From contig NZ_JANFLU010000004.1 in assembly GCF_024385525.1 (NCBI RefSeq), positions 186,001 through 250,000 of the forward strand: DNA of 64,000 nt, read 5' to 3'. The notes beneath the pieces were generated by a model. The model worked only from the letters and a program-made list of their open reading frames with translations. It searched no databases and had not been told where the DNA came from. Shown in pieces: positions 15,232 through 24,880 of the stretch. This stretch comes from Arthrobacter sp. zg-Y238. GTDB taxonomy: Bacteria > Actinomycetota > Actinomycetes > Actinomycetales > Micrococcaceae. The translations under genes and the position numbers were made by a program. The first letter of the stretch is position 1, and each line of letters begins with the position of its first letter.

Positions 15232-15942
15232 TTAGGCCAGCGGTGCGGCTGCGTCTTGGTTGGCTGCGTCACGGTCGGCTGTCTCACGGTCCCGGGTCCA
15301 GAGGGCAATCCGGTACCGGGTGCCGTTGGAAGACGTGTACCAATCGGCGGCAGGACTGACGGCACTGAAGGTCCAGTCCTGGCCCAGCGCGGGGGCGAAT
15401 GTGTCGCCTTCGGTCTCCATGTCGATGACCGTCACCACAGCGGTATTGGCCACCGGGACGGCTGCTTCATACAGCTGTGCACCCCCGATGATCCAGATTT
15501 CCCCGTTGCCGGGACTGGTTCGGGCCACGCTCAGGGCATCCTCGAGGGAGCCGACGACGACGGCGCCGGAGTCCGCGGCTTCGGCATGCAGCGCGGCACT
15601 GGAGGACACAATGATGTTCGTCCTTCCGGGCAGCGGCCGGTAGGCGGCCGGGAAGGACTCCCAGGTGCGGCGGCCCATGATGACCGGGTGCCCCGCCGTC
15701 GTCGCCTTGAAGTGCGCCATGTCCTCGGGCAGGTGCCACGGCATGCCGCCGTCACGCCCGATGACGCCGTCTAGGGTCTGCGCCCACACCATGCCGATGA
15801 CGGGGCCGCCGTGGGGTACCGTGCCGCGCTCCCGGAGGACCTGACCCAGGTCCGCGCCCTCATGGGAGCCGCCGCCCACCGGGAAGTAGCGGGTGGGGCC
15901 GGCCGGGGCGGCAGCAGTTGTTACGGGAAGGGACTCGGTCAT
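15232..15942 (-). CDS. folA: Dihydrofolate reductase with N-terminal extension
   Basis: A 236-residue protein. The DHFR core begins near residue 48 ([32 protein letters not shown]) and contains the active-site acidic residue in [28 protein letters not shown] and [11 protein letters not shown]. About 45 residues precede the core, which is unusual since most DHFRs begin directly at the core. The ATG at 15942 has GAGGACAACC upstream. The gene lies 10 nt after thyA, so the two form a thyA-folA unit: ThyA produces dihydrofolate and FolA regenerates tetrahydrofolate. The extension is low-complexity at its start and has no assigned role. Confidence 0.9.
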   Translation of the reverse strand: MTESLPVTTAAAPAGPTRYFPVGGGSHEGADLGQVLRERGTVPHGGPVIGMVWAQTLDGVIGRDGGMPWHLPEDMAHFKATTAGHPVIMGRRTWESFPAAYRPLPGRTNIIVSSSAALHAEAADSGAVVVGSLEDALSVARTSPGNGEIWIIGGAQLYEAAVPVANTAVVTVIDMETEGDTFAPALGQDWTFSAVSPAADWYTSSNGTRYRIALWTRDRETADRDAANQDAAAPLA

Positions 15943-15952
15943 GGTTGTCCTC

Positions 15953-16756
15953 TCAAACGGCGATAGGCGCTTTGATACCGGGGTGGTGCCGGTAGTCGAG
16001 GACCTCGAAGTCCTCAAGGGTGTAGTCGAAGATGCTTTCCGGAGTGCGGCGGATCCGCAGCTTCGGGTAGGGGTAGGGCTCCCGGCTGAGCTGTTCACGG
16101 ACCTGGTCCACATGGTTGTCGTAAATGTGGACGTCCCCGCCGCTCCAGACGAATTCGCCGGGCTCCAGCCCGGTCTGCTGGGCCACCATCAGGGTGAGGA
16201 GGGCGTAGGAGGCGATGTTGAACGGGACCCCCAGGAAGGTGTCCGCCGAACGCTGGTACAGCTGGCAGGACAGTTTCCCGTCCGCGACGTAGAACTGGAA
16301 CAGGGCGTGGCACGGCGGCAGGGCCATGTTCTCGACCTCCGCCGGGTTCCAGGCCGTGACGATGTGGCGGCGGGAATCCGGGTTCTTCCGAATGCCTTCG
16401 ACCAGCTTCGCGATCTGGTCGATGTGCCCGCCGTCGGGAGTGGGCCAGGAGCGCCACTGGACGCCGTAGACCGGGCCGAGTTCGCCGTCCTCATCCGCCC
16501 ACTCGTCCCAGATACTCACTCCCTGTTCCTGCAGCCAGCGGACGTTGGAGTCGCCGCGCAGGAACCAGAGCAGCTCGAGGGCAACGGACTTGAAATGCAC
16601 CCGCTTGGTGGTGATCAGCGGAAAGGATTCGCTCAGGTCAAAGCGCATCTGGCGGCCGAACACGCTGCGCGTGCCGGTGCCGGTGCGGTCCGACTTCTGC
16701 GTGCCGTTGGCCATGACGTCGCGCAGCAGGTCTTCATACGGGGTAGGAATGCTCAC
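15953..16756 (-). CDS. thyA: Thymidylate synthase
   Basis: A 267-residue enzyme converting dUMP and methylene-tetrahydrofolate to dTMP and dihydrofolate. Motifs present are SDRTGTGT at the N-terminus, the nucleophile in [10 protein letters not shown] (Cys149), the [10 protein letters not shown] segment, [20 protein letters not shown] and [10 protein letters not shown]. The length is normal for ThyA. The start is a GTG with no SD; TAGACT lies exactly 6 nt upstream, indicating a leaderless mRNA. It is followed by folA at 10 nt, giving a thyA-folA operon that closes the folate cycle. Confidence 0.95.
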   Translation of the reverse strand: MSIPTPYEDLLRDVMANGTQKSDRTGTGTRSVFGRQMRFDLSESFPLITTKRVHFKSVALELLWFLRGDSNVRWLQEQGVSIWDEWADEDGELGPVYGVQWRSWPTPDGGHIDQIAKLVEGIRKNPDSRRHIVTAWNPAEVENMALPPCHALFQFYVADGKLSCQLYQRSADTFLGVPFNIASYALLTLMVAQQTGLEPGEFVWSGGDVHIYDNHVDQVREQLSREPYPYPKLRIRRTPESIFDYTLEDFEVLDYRHHPGIKAPIAV

Positions 16757-16762
16757 CCGGCC

Positions 16763-16768
16763 AGTCTA
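16763..16768 (-). promoter_or_regulatory. -10 box TAGACT for leaderless thyA
   Basis: On the minus strand TAGACT ends 6 nt before the GTG at 16756. Initiation would coincide with the start codon. No SD is present. Confidence 0.5.
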
Positions 16769-16832
16769 GTTCAGGTAGACGCGCAGGCAGGGGGAATGCG
16801 AGGCGTGCCACAACGGCACCGGGCGGCCGGAG

Positions 16833-17798
16833 CTAGTCGTCGAAGGCCCGGTATTTTTCCAGCGAAACGATCCGGCCCTCATCCGCGCTGCTCACCTGGC
16901 AGATCACGGACTCGCCGGGTGCCAGGTACGGGTCCTTGGCCGGCAGGCCTGCGGCCATGTCCACGGGCATGTGTCCCGCCAGCACGTCAAAGACCAGGGG
17001 CAGCACCGGCCGATGCGTGCACACCGCCACGGGTTTGGCCTTGTCGAACAAGCCCTCAACGGCGTTCCGGGCCTTGCCTGGCTTGCGCTTGGCACTGTGC
17101 TCGGTAAGCGCGTCAACCGTCTTGAACTTGGTGCCTTCCGCCTTCACGTACGGGCGGACGGTCTGCACGCAGCGCACCCAGGGACTGGAAACCACCCGTT
17201 TCGGCCGCCAGGCCACCAGCAGCCGCGAGACCGCCATGGCCTGCCGCAGGCCCGTGGCTACCAACGGACGTTCGCCCTCTGCCCGGGTCCACGCGGACCG
17301 GGGCTTGGCCTTGGCATGCCGGACAACGATCAGCGGCCAGGTCCTCAGCCGCTGCTCGTTCCAGGCCGCCACCAGTTCCATCAGCGGCAGTTTGTCCGTG
17401 GGGTTGGTAAGTGCTTCGGCGGCTTCCTCCGGAGTGCACCAGCGTGTGCCGTCCACTTCCTTGCCGTCCGGCCGTGCCTTGTCCGAGTCCACATGGGAGG
17501 CCCAGTAATGCACCATCTTCATGCCCGAAGCCACCGGGTAAAGCGTGGAGGGCAGCGGAATGCCCAGGCTGATCCTCAGGCCCACTTCCTCACGGACTTC
17601 CCGCACGGCGCATTCCGGGGTGGTTTCGCCGACGTCGAGCTTGCCCTTGGGCCAGGACCAGTCGTCATACCGGGGGCGGTGGATCATGAGGACCTGCAGT
17701 TTGCCCTCCCGCTCGCGCCAGCACAGGGCGCCCGCCGCCACTACTTTGACCGGGGTGTCCTGGACTGGAGCGGCGGCGGGGGACTGAATTGCTTCCAT
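16833..17798 (-). CDS. mutT1: MutT1-type Nudix hydrolase fused to a histidine phosphatase domain
   Basis: A 321-residue two-domain protein. Residues about 17-150 form a Nudix hydrolase with a perfect Nudix box: Gly52, Glu58, Arg66-Glu67, Glu70-Glu71, Gly73. Residues about 155-315 form a histidine-phosphatase (phosphoglycerate mutase) domain, with the phospho-acceptor in VVRHAKAK (Arg160-His161) and CTHRPVLP. This is the architecture of mycobacterial MutT1, which hydrolyses 8-oxo-dGTP and diadenosine polyphosphates. The ATG overlaps the ppk stop by one base (TGATG), so it is coupled to ppk as in mycobacteria. Confidence 0.9.
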   Translation of the reverse strand: MEAIQSPAAAPVQDTPVKVVAAGALCWREREGKLQVLMIHRPRYDDWSWPKGKLDVGETTPECAVREVREEVGLRISLGIPLPSTLYPVASGMKMVHYWASHVDSDKARPDGKEVDGTRWCTPEEAAEALTNPTDKLPLMELVAAWNEQRLRTWPLIVVRHAKAKPRSAWTRAEGERPLVATGLRQAMAVSRLLVAWRPKRVVSSPWVRCVQTVRPYVKAEGTKFKTVDALTEHSAKRKPGKARNAVEGLFDKAKPVAVCTHRPVLPLVFDVLAGHMPVDMAAGLPAKDPYLAPGESVICQVSSADEGRIVSLEKYRAFDD

Positions 17799-20023
17799 CA
17801 GCGCCGGGCCACGGAACGCTGGCGGGAACGGGAGGCCAGCAGCCAGGACTGCACGTCCTGCAGTGCGTTGCCTTCCTCGTCCTTGCTGTGGCGGATCCAG
17901 GTGCCTTCCGGGTCCAGATGCCAACTCGCCGTGCCGGGGTCCATGTACCGGTCCATCAGGGCGATCAGATCGGCGACGTCGTCGCGGGCCACCAGCTGGA
18001 CCAGGGCCTCCACCCGGCGGTCCAGGTTGCGGTGCATCATGTCCGCGGATCCGATGAAGACCACCGGGTCTCCGCCGTTGGCGAAGGCGAACACCCGGGA
18101 GTGTTCCAGGAAGCGGCCCAGCACCGAGCGTACGGTGATGTTCTCGCTCAGGCCGGGTACGCCCGGACGGACCGAGCAGATACCGCGGACAATGACGTCC
18201 ACCTGGACCCCCGCCTGGGAGGCACGGTAGAGGGAGTCGATGATCGCCTCGTCCACCATGGAGTTGACCTTGATGATCACCCTTGCGGCGAGGCCGGCCT
18301 TCTTGTTCGCAATCTCGCGCTCAATCCGGTCAATCAGTCCGGACCGGACCGAGCGCGGAGCCACGAGCAGCCGCTTGAAAGTGGACTTCGGCGCGTAGCC
18401 GGAGAGCTGGTTGAACAGCTTCGTCAGGTCCTCGCCCACCTGCTCATTGGCGGTGAGCAGGCCCAGATCCTCGTAGTAGCGGGCGGTGCGCGGATGGTAG
18501 TTGCCCGTGCCGATGTGGCAGTAGCGGCGCAGCCCGTCCACTTCCTGCCGGACCACCAGGGACAGCTTGCAGTGCGTCTTCAGGCCCACGATGCCGTACA
18601 CCACGTGCACGCCGGCCTGCTCGAGCTTGCGTGCCCAGGAAATGTTGGCCTGTTCGTCGAACCGGGCCTTGATTTCCACCAGTGCCAGGACCTGCTTGCC
18701 GGCCTCGGCGGCGTCGATCAGGGCGTCAACGATGGGCGAATCGCCGGAGGTGCGGTACAGCGTCTGCTTGATCGCCTGCACCCGGGGATCGGCGGCGGCC
18801 TGCTCCAGGAACGCCTGCACGGATGTCGAGAAGGAATCGTACGGATGGTGCAGGAGGATGTCCCGACGGCGCATGGCCGCGAACACGTTTGCCGGCTTGG
18901 AAGTCTCGGACTCCTTCAGGTGGCGGTTGGTGTGCGGCACCTGCTTGGGGTAGTGCAGGTCCGGCCGGTCGATCCGGCTGATCGGGGAAAGGCCGCGGAG
19001 GTCCAGCGGCGCGGGAAGGACGTAGACCTCGTCCGATTCCACGCCCAGCTCGCGTTCGAGCAGTTCCCGGATATTCGGGTTCATCTCCGGGGTGACTTCC
19101 AGGCGCACGGGAGGACCGAAGCGGCGGCGCAGCAGCTCCTTTTCCAGGGCCTGCAGGAGGTTCTCGGCGTCGTCCTCTTCCACCTCGAGGTCTTCGTTGC
19201 GGGTGACGCGGAAGGTGTAGTGCTCAATAACGTCCATGCCCGGGAAGAGCTGGTCCAGGTGCTGGGCAATGATGTCTTCCAGCGCGATGAACCGGGCCGT
19301 GCGCCCCGCCACGTTGCCCGCGCGGGGGCCGTCCACGGAGATGAGGCGGGGGAGCTGGTCCGGAACCTTTACGCGTGCAAAGAATTCCTTGCCGCTGACC
19401 GGGTTGCGGACCACCACTGCCAGATTCAGGGAGAGGCCGGAAATGTAAGGGAAGGGGTGTGCCGGGTCCACGGCAAGGGGGGTCAGGATGGGGAAGACCT
19501 TCGCCGCGAACTGCTTGTGCAGGCTCGCCTTGGCGGCGTCGTCCAGCTCGTCCCAGCTGACCAGGTAGATATGCTCTTCCGCCAGGGCCGGCCGGATCTG
19601 GCTGGCAAAGACGTCCGCATGGCGCTGCTGCAGCCGGTAGCCCGCTGCCACGATTTCCTCGAGCTGTTCGATCGGGCTCTGGCCTGCAGCGGAGGGGACC
19701 GCCAAACCGGTGGCAATGCGGCGCTTGAGGCCGGCAACCCGGACCATGAAGAACTCGTCGAGGTTGGAGGCGAAGATGGACAGGAAGTTCACCCGTTCCA
19801 ACAGGTACAGCTCAGGGTCTTCGGCGAGTTCCAGGACCCTGGCGTTGAAATGCAGCCAGCTGATCTCCCGGTCCAGGAACCGTTCCGGCGTGATATCTCC
19901 GCTCGGAACAAGGGCAGGGCCGAAGTCCGGGATGTCGATGCGGTCCTGGGTGGCCCGCGGTGCCGACATCGCCTCTGCGGACCCGAAGGTCGAGCGGGGC
20001 TCTGCGTCGGTATCGAAACTCAT
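17798..20023 (-). CDS. ppk: Polyphosphate kinase 1
   Basis: A 741-residue PPK1, which reversibly makes inorganic polyphosphate from ATP. The N-terminal domain carries [16 protein letters not shown] and [16 protein letters not shown], then the catalytic domains with [18 protein letters not shown] (autophosphorylated His) and [14 protein letters not shown] (second His). Length and motif order are those of full-length PPK1. The ATG is preceded by CAGGGAGACACT. The 3' end overlaps mutT1 by one base. A polyphosphate kinase followed by a Nudix hydrolase links polyphosphate and nucleotide-pool maintenance. Confidence 0.95.
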   Translation of the reverse strand: MSFDTDAEPRSTFGSAEAMSAPRATQDRIDIPDFGPALVPSGDITPERFLDREISWLHFNARVLELAEDPELYLLERVNFLSIFASNLDEFFMVRVAGLKRRIATGLAVPSAAGQSPIEQLEEIVAAGYRLQQRHADVFASQIRPALAEEHIYLVSWDELDDAAKASLHKQFAAKVFPILTPLAVDPAHPFPYISGLSLNLAVVVRNPVSGKEFFARVKVPDQLPRLISVDGPRAGNVAGRTARFIALEDIIAQHLDQLFPGMDVIEHYTFRVTRNEDLEVEEDDAENLLQALEKELLRRRFGPPVRLEVTPEMNPNIRELLERELGVESDEVYVLPAPLDLRGLSPISRIDRPDLHYPKQVPHTNRHLKESETSKPANVFAAMRRRDILLHHPYDSFSTSVQAFLEQAAADPRVQAIKQTLYRTSGDSPIVDALIDAAEAGKQVLALVEIKARFDEQANISWARKLEQAGVHVVYGIVGLKTHCKLSLVVRQEVDGLRRYCHIGTGNYHPRTARYYEDLGLLTANEQVGEDLTKLFNQLSGYAPKSTFKRLLVAPRSVRSGLIDRIEREIANKKAGLAARVIIKVNSMVDEAIIDSLYRASQAGVQVDVIVRGICSVRPGVPGLSENITVRSVLGRFLEHSRVFAFANGGDPVVFIGSADMMHRNLDRRVEALVQLVARDDVADLIALMDRYMDPGTASWHLDPEGTWIRHSKDEEGNALQDVQSWLLASRSRQRSVARR

Positions 20024-20113
20024 AGTGTCTCCCTGAGGTGCTGGCGGCGGATCAGGGCAGGCGTTACGGGCGGACCGCCTGGCCCTGCAAACAACATTAC
20101 AAGCTGCGCAGCC

Positions 20114-21103
20114 CTATGCGGGTGCGTACATCACGTCCTGGTCCCAGCGGACGAAGCCGAGCCGGCGGTACAGGGCGACGGCGGCGGTGTTGTCGGCGTC
20201 GACGTACAGCATGACGGCATCCAGTCCCGCGGCGTGGAGATGCTGGATTCCGGCTACCGTCAGGGCTTTGCCCAGTCCCCGGCCCTGCGCCTCGGGGCTG
20301 ACGCCGACCACATACACCTCGCCGATGGGCGGGTGCCCGCCGGTGCCGGGGTGGACCTTGGTCCAGTGGAAACCGAGGATCGTGCCTTCGTCGTCCACGG
20401 CCAGGAGGAAACCGGCCGGGTCAAACCAGTCCTCGTCCATGCGGGCCTGCAGATCGGCAAGGCTCATGGACCCCTGCTCCGGGTGGTGGGCAAAGGCGGC
20501 GGCGTTGACGTCCAGCCAGGCCTGCTCATCCTGGCCGGGTTCAAAGGGACGCACCGATACCCCGGCAGGGAACCGGGTTTCGGGCAGCGAGGCATTGGAC
20601 CGGCTCAGGCGCATCTTCCACAGGTCACGGACGGGACGGTAGCCGAAGCGGGCGGCAAGCTCCACTGCCGCCTCATGGTTTCCATGCGACCAGGCAGCGG
20701 GCCGGGGATCGCCGTCGCCCTCGGAGGAGTTGGCCCGCACTGCATCCTGCACTGCCGCGGCAAGGGCCGTGCCGACGCCCTGGTTTCGGTAGTTCGGGTG
20801 TACCACCAGTTCCAGCACTCCCGGATCCTGCGGGGTTTCGGATACCAGGACGGCGACGCCGGCCAGCCATTGCCCGCTGCCGGTGTCGGAACCGGAGTCA
20901 TTGGCGTAGGTGGTGAAGACGGAGAGAGTGTCCGGATCGGCGTCGGGGGAGCGCAGGTCCACGAGTGTCTGCTCGGACAGCGGCGGATTGCCGTCCGAGT
21001 CCTGCGCGGCGGACGCCAGCTGCAGGATATCGGCGAGGGCGGCGGGCTCGGGCGTGCCACGGGTCTCGACTACGGGCCAGGCTGTCTGCGGTTCTTCACT
21101 CAT
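20114..21103 (-). CDS. mshD: Mycothiol synthase
   Basis: A 329-residue tandem-GNAT enzyme that acetylates Cys-GlcN-Ins to mycothiol, the main low-molecular-weight thiol of actinobacteria. The N-terminal GNAT half includes VLELVVHPNYRNQGVGTAL. The C-terminal half has the acetyl-CoA loop VYVVGVSPEAQGRGLGKAL and the closing segment LYVDADNTAAVALYRRLGF. It adjoins the glnR-type gene on the same strand, as in mycobacteria (Rv0818-Rv0819). No SD precedes the ATG; TAGGCT lies exactly 6 nt upstream, suggesting a leaderless transcript. Confidence 0.92.
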   Translation of the reverse strand: MSEEPQTAWPVVETRGTPEPAALADILQLASAAQDSDGNPPLSEQTLVDLRSPDADPDTLSVFTTYANDSGSDTGSGQWLAGVAVLVSETPQDPGVLELVVHPNYRNQGVGTALAAAVQDAVRANSSEGDGDPRPAAWSHGNHEAAVELAARFGYRPVRDLWKMRLSRSNASLPETRFPAGVSVRPFEPGQDEQAWLDVNAAAFAHHPEQGSMSLADLQARMDEDWFDPAGFLLAVDDEGTILGFHWTKVHPGTGGHPPIGEVYVVGVSPEAQGRGLGKALTVAGIQHLHAAGLDAVMLYVDADNTAAVALYRRLGFVRWDQDVMYAPA

Positions 21104-21109
21104 GCCGAA

Positions 21110-21115
21110 AGCCTA
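21110..21115 (-). promoter_or_regulatory. -10 box TAGGCT for leaderless mshD
   Basis: On the minus strand TAGGCT ends 6 nt before the mshD ATG. No SD and no clear -35 box are visible. Confidence 0.45.
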
Positions 21116-21165
21116 GCGCGGCTGGTGCCCCTGCGCAGGGCGCGGCGCCGCGGGAAGTACGCCGG

Positions 21166-21870
21166 TCAGGCGTCCTGGCTGGCGGCTGCCGTGGTTTCCG
21201 CCCGCGAGCGGGTGAACCGGTAACCGACATTCCGCACCGTACCGATCAGCGTCTCGTGGTCCGGCCCCAGCTTGGCCCGCAGCCGCCGTACATGGACATC
21301 CACGGTCCGGGTGCCGCCGTAGTAGTCGTAGCCCCACACCTCGTGGAGCAGCTGGTCGCGGGTGAAGACGCGGCCGGGATGCTGCGCCAGGTATTTAAGG
21401 AGTTCGAACTCCTTATAAGTGAGGTTCAGGGCCGTGCCGTTCACGCGGGCCGTGTAGCTGGCCTCGTCAATAACGACGCCGGAGGCGCGGATCTCGGTTG
21501 AAGGAGCCTCGACTGCGCCGGCGCCGCGGGCCGACGCCAGGCGGAGCCGCGCTTCGAGCTCGGCCGGGCCGGCGGAATCGAGGATGACATCGTCAGCGAG
21601 CCAGTTGGGGGAGACGGCAGCCATCCCGCCTTCCGTGAGGATAAGGATAAGCGGGGTGCCCAGGCCCGTGGCCTTCAGCAGCTGGGTCAGGGACCGCGCG
21701 CCGACGAGATCCCTGCGGGCATCCACCAGGATGACGTCACTGGGATCGGTGTCCAGAAGGGCCGTAGGTTCCGCCGGCACAACGTGGACCTTGTGGTTCA
21801 GGAGTTCCAGGGCGGGCAGGACGTTGACCGAGGAACCCGAGCTGTTGGTAAGAAGCAAAATGTGCGACAT
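21166..21870 (-). CDS. glnR: GlnR-type orphan winged-helix response regulator
   Basis: A 234-residue OmpR-like regulator. The receiver-like domain (about 1-110) starts [11 protein letters not shown] and lacks the acidic pair of true receivers, but keeps the conserved Asp50 in [10 protein letters not shown]. That is the hallmark of actinobacterial GlnR, which senses nitrogen status without a cognate kinase. The C-terminal winged helix (about 130-222) contains [32 protein letters not shown] and [15 protein letters not shown]. The ATG at 21870 has CGGAGG upstream. Expected targets are glnA, amtB and other nitrogen genes outside this window. Synteny with mshD supports the identification. Confidence 0.87.
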   Translation of the reverse strand: MSHILLLTNSSGSSVNVLPALELLNHKVHVVPAEPTALLDTDPSDVILVDARRDLVGARSLTQLLKATGLGTPLILILTEGGMAAVSPNWLADDVILDSAGPAELEARLRLASARGAGAVEAPSTEIRASGVVIDEASYTARVNGTALNLTYKEFELLKYLAQHPGRVFTRDQLLHEVWGYDYYGGTRTVDVHVRRLRAKLGPDHETLIGTVRNVGYRFTRSRAETTAAASQDA

Positions 21871-22012
21871 AGGTCCTCCGAATGTTGGGCGCACACCATC
21901 GGGCATTTTCCTTCGCCGATCCGCTTGGCTTGAAGTGATCGAAAGTATACCCATCGAGCTGACGGGCCTGTCGTTTTTCTTCTGGACGCCGTAATAAGGC
22001 AGGATAACTAGG

Positions 22013-22756
22013 GTGAAACTTTGGAGCTTAGCGGTGCCGGCGGCGCTTGCCATTATCGGTATCGTGAGCGCTTCCTACCTGTCCGTGCCCGCGGTGGCCG
22101 TGATCAGCGGTCTGGCCGCCGTCCTCACCGGCGTCTGCTGGCCGCACCTGATAGGGGTGCCTGCCCGCAAAACGCAGGGCGCAACCCTGGGCCTGGTAGG
22201 CGCAGGCGCAGTGGCGGCAGCGTACTTCGCGCCCGCCGCGGCCATGCTGACCTGGTTGCCGGCCGCCGTCGCCGTAGGCGTCGGAGCGGTCTTCCTGATC
22301 CAGCTGCTCCGCGGCACCGGACAGGCGCACCGGCTCGAATCCATCGTCGGCATTATCTCCGGCGTGCTGGTTACTGCCATGGGCTCCGGCTGGGTGGCCG
22401 CTGACCGTTTGGCCGGTACCGACGGGAATCCCGGACTCTTAAGCGTGACAGGCAGTGCCGCATTGGCGGCCGCTGCCGTGTCGCTTATTCCGCTCCCGGA
22501 CCGGATGGCCGCACCGCTGGGCCTGCTGGCCGGCGGCCTGACCTCAGCCCTGGTGGCCCTGGTCGTGGCGGGCGTTTCCTGGCAGGCGGCAGCGTTCAGC
22601 GGCGTGGTGATAGCCGCCGTCGTGATGGCCTTCCGCCGGCTGGCGCTTTCCCGCAACGATGCTTCCAATGCTGCGGGACGCCTGGCGCTCGGGCTGGCTC
22701 CGGTGGTTACCCTCGGATCCGTGGTCTACTTCCTCGGCCGGCTGCTGATTTCCTAA
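22013..22756 (+). CDS. Polytopic membrane protein, function unknown
   Basis: A 247-residue, almost entirely hydrophobic protein with about seven or eight membrane segments in closely spaced pairs. It contains Ala/Val/Gly-rich helices and only short loops (for example [11 protein letters not shown] at about 102-112). No catalytic motif or named family is recognised. The GTG start follows AGGATAACTAGG. It is divergent from glnR, sharing the 142-bp gap, which is the only contextual hint. Confidence 0.6.
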   Translation: MKLWSLAVPAALAIIGIVSASYLSVPAVAVISGLAAVLTGVCWPHLIGVPARKTQGATLGLVGAGAVAAAYFAPAAAMLTWLPAAVAVGVGAVFLIQLLRGTGQAHRLESIVGIISGVLVTAMGSGWVAADRLAGTDGNPGLLSVTGSAALAAAAVSLIPLPDRMAAPLGLLAGGLTSALVALVVAGVSWQAAAFSGVVIAAVVMAFRRLALSRNDASNAAGRLALGLAPVVTLGSVVYFLGRLLIS

Positions 22757-22865
22757 CAGCTGCAAACCGGGGCGTAGGGCGGAGCGTTTGATGTCCTGCC
22801 GGGGTTTGGCCCGCAGGTCCCTGTCATGATCGAATGGCGGGAAGGAAACTGTTCCTCCCGCGCGT

Positions 22866-22871
22866 TAGGAT
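22866..22871 (+). promoter_or_regulatory. -10 box TAGGAT for the leaderless 35-residue gene
   Basis: TAGGAT ends exactly 6 nt before the ATG at 22878. No SD is present. This supports the short frame as a real gene. Confidence 0.5.
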
Positions 22872-22877
22872 GTAGCC

Positions 22878-22985
22878 ATGGTTGCTCTCGAAATTTTCTT
22901 TATTGCCCTGCTGGGCATCACCGGCCTCGCGATGGCCGGATTCGCTGCACTGGTTATCTCCCGCCTGTACAAAGGCCAGAAGTAA
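22878..22985 (+). CDS. 35-residue single-span membrane miniprotein
   Basis: A 35-codon frame encodes a very short N-terminus (MVALE), one hydrophobic span of about 23 residues (roughly 5-28) and the basic tail SRLYKGQK, ideal for an N-out/C-in small membrane protein. TAGGAT stands exactly 6 nt before its ATG, the same geometry seen at other probable leaderless genes here. Its stop codon lies inside the first copy of a 17-bp tandem duplication. No function is known; I call it a gene on composition, promoter spacing and lack of any overlapping gene. Confidence 0.6.
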   Translation: MVALEIFFIALLGITGLAMAGFAALVISRLYKGQK

Positions 22986-23007
22986 ACACCGGCCAGAAGT
23001 AAACACC
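22974..23007 (+). repeat. Exact 17-bp tandem duplication spanning a stop codon
   Basis: Bases 22974-22990 and 22991-23007 are identical, GGCCAGAAGTAAACACC. The first copy contains the TAA of the 35-residue gene. It parallels the duplication at 11081-11120. Confidence 0.95.
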
Positions 23008-23071
23008 CGGAAGAACACCGGCTCCGCCCGCCGGCACCAGCCACCCGTTACACCGAAGGACAGGTTCCACC

Positions 23072-23671
23072 ATGCCAATGGAGATCCCCACCGATCTGAC
23101 TCCGGAACTGGTACCGCTGTCCTGGCTCCTCGGCACTTGGGAAGGCTCCGGACGGCTGGGTGAGGGTGAAGCTGATTCGGAGCACTTCGCACAGAAGGTC
23201 ACGTTCACCCAGAACGGCCTGCCGTACCTGCAGTACACCGCGGAAAGCTGGCTCACCGACGAGCAGGGCACCCGCCTGCGGCCGCTGGCCGTCGAGACGG
23301 GGTTCTGGGCCCTGGACCGCCCACTGAACGACGCCGACGGCGGCCCCGGCCTGGTTCCGGCGGATATCGTGCCGGCGCTCCGCAGCGCTGACGAGGTCGA
23401 AGATCTGCGCAATGACGCCGGTGGTTTCGATATCACCGCCACCATCGTGCACCCCGGAGGCATCGCCGAGCTGTATTACGGGCAGATCAAGGGGCCGCAG
23501 ATCCAGCTGAGCACCGATGTGGTGATGCGCGGCGTGAACTCCAAGGAGTACTCAGCAGCCACCCGGATCTACGGCCTGGTCAACGGCGACCTTTACTGGC
23601 GCTGGGATGTTGCCTCCGAGGGTGAAGCCTTGAAGGCCCATGCCTCGGCAATCCTGAACAAGACCTCCTAA
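23072..23671 (+). CDS. Nitrobindin-like heme protein (FABP-like family)
   Basis: A 199-residue beta-barrel protein of the nitrobindin/THAP4 C-terminal family (mycobacterial Rv2717c). The N-terminal signature LLGTWEGSG is at about 19-27; the C-terminal HASAIL (His190) corresponds to the expected heme-ligating histidine. Such proteins bind ferric heme and isomerise peroxynitrite to nitrate. About 30 residues longer than some homologues because of a loop near RPLNDADGGPGLVPADIV. AAGGA lies 10 nt upstream of the ATG, a loose spacing. The ygfZ gene follows 61 nt later in the same direction. Confidence 0.84.
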   Translation: MPMEIPTDLTPELVPLSWLLGTWEGSGRLGEGEADSEHFAQKVTFTQNGLPYLQYTAESWLTDEQGTRLRPLAVETGFWALDRPLNDADGGPGLVPADIVPALRSADEVEDLRNDAGGFDITATIVHPGGIAELYYGQIKGPQIQLSTDVVMRGVNSKEYSAATRIYGLVNGDLYWRWDVASEGEALKAHASAILNKTS

Positions 23672-23732
23672 ACATCCTCCGGTAAAGCCGGCCGGAGGAA
23701 TAGGCCCGAGCCGCTAGGACGTTGCACCTGTT

Positions 23733-24824
23733 ATGACGTATTCCAGCCCCCTGCTTTCCCGCCACGGCGCCGTTGAAGCCGGCGGCCTCGACGCCGGTAC
23801 GGCCTCGCACTACGGCGATCCGCTCCGTGAACAGCGCGATCTTGCACGCGGCAGCGCCGTCGTCGACCTGTCCTTCCGCGGCGTGGTTACCGTTTCGGGC
23901 CCCGACCGCCTCAGCTGGCTGAACACGCTGTCCTCCCAGCAGGTGGCGGATCTTCAGCCCGGCGTGAGCTCGGAGCTGCTGCTGCTCAGCGTGCAGGGCC
24001 GCATTGACTATGACGCGCGGATCATCGACGACGGCGCCACTTCCTGGCTGCTGGTCGAATCCGCCGAAGCACCGGGCCTGACCGAGTGGCTGCAGCGCAT
24101 GAAATTTATGCTCCGGGTCGAAATCGCAGACGTCACGGACCAGTGGGCCGTGGCCGGTGCGACGGTCGAGGTGCCGCAGTGGGAGCAGTACCTGCGGTGG
24201 ACCGATCCCTGGCCGCACATTGGTGCCGGCGGGTTTGCCTACACTGCCGTGCCGGAAGATGCCCACCCCGGGCTTGAGCGGCCCTGGTACGAATACCTGA
24301 TTCCGCGGGCCGGGTTCGAGGCTGCAATGGACGCCTCCGGGCGCACCCTGGCCGGCTCCATGGCTTCCGAGGCGCTGCGCATTGCCGCCTGGCGGCCGCG
24401 GCTGGGAGCGGAGACCGACGAGAAGACCATCCCGCACGAGCTGGACCTGATCCGCACCGCCGTCCATCTGGCCAAGGGCTGCTACAAGGGCCAGGAAACC
24501 GTTGCACGGGTCCACAACCTGGGGCACCCGCCCCGCCGGCTGGTGTTCCTGCAGCTGGACGGTTCGCAGCACACCCTCCCGGCCGCCGGCAGCCCGGTAA
24601 TGCTGGGGGAGCGGCAGGTCGGAACCCTGACCTCCGTCGGTGCCCACTATGAAATGGGCCCCGTGGGCCTGGCAGTGGTGAAGCGGTCCGTGGATCCGTC
24701 CGTGCAGCTGGTAGTGAACGACGACGGGGAGCTCTACGCCGCCGCGCAGGAACCCATCGTGGCGCCGGATGCGGGAGCCGTGGTGGGACGTGCCTCGGGC
24801 TTCCTGAAGGCACCGCGGCGCTGA
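23733..24824 (+). CDS. ygfZ: YgfZ/GcvT-like folate-binding iron-sulfur protein
   Basis: A 363-residue member of the GcvT/YgfZ family, used in folate-dependent maintenance of certain Fe-S enzymes. The diagnostic motif KGCYKGQE with its reactive cysteine is complete (Lys248 to Glu255, Cys250). The N-terminal GcvT-like part has VVDLSFRGVVTVSGPDR and WLNTLSSQQ. No SD is obvious before the ATG. It is the likely counterpart of mycobacterial Rv0811c, which lies near the glnR-mshD locus there as well. Followed by a small ankyrin-repeat gene with its own SD. Confidence 0.87.
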   Translation: MTYSSPLLSRHGAVEAGGLDAGTASHYGDPLREQRDLARGSAVVDLSFRGVVTVSGPDRLSWLNTLSSQQVADLQPGVSSELLLLSVQGRIDYDARIIDDGATSWLLVESAEAPGLTEWLQRMKFMLRVEIADVTDQWAVAGATVEVPQWEQYLRWTDPWPHIGAGGFAYTAVPEDAHPGLERPWYEYLIPRAGFEAAMDASGRTLAGSMASEALRIAAWRPRLGAETDEKTIPHELDLIRTAVHLAKGCYKGQETVARVHNLGHPPRRLVFLQLDGSQHTLPAAGSPVMLGERQVGTLTSVGAHYEMGPVGLAVVKRSVDPSVQLVVNDDGELYAAAQEPIVAPDAGAVVGRASGFLKAPRR

Positions 24825-24880
24825 CCGCAAGCTTCTTTTCCCGATTGACAGCCAGAAGAATCAATACCTCCAGGAGCGCC

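Noticed and set aside
17789-21223. A very long open frame (over 1100 codons) on the plus strand opposite ppk and mshD
   Set aside because: It is the antisense shadow of high-GC genes with strong third-position bias. It shows no domain signature, and the ppk and mshD proteins on the other strand are unmistakable.
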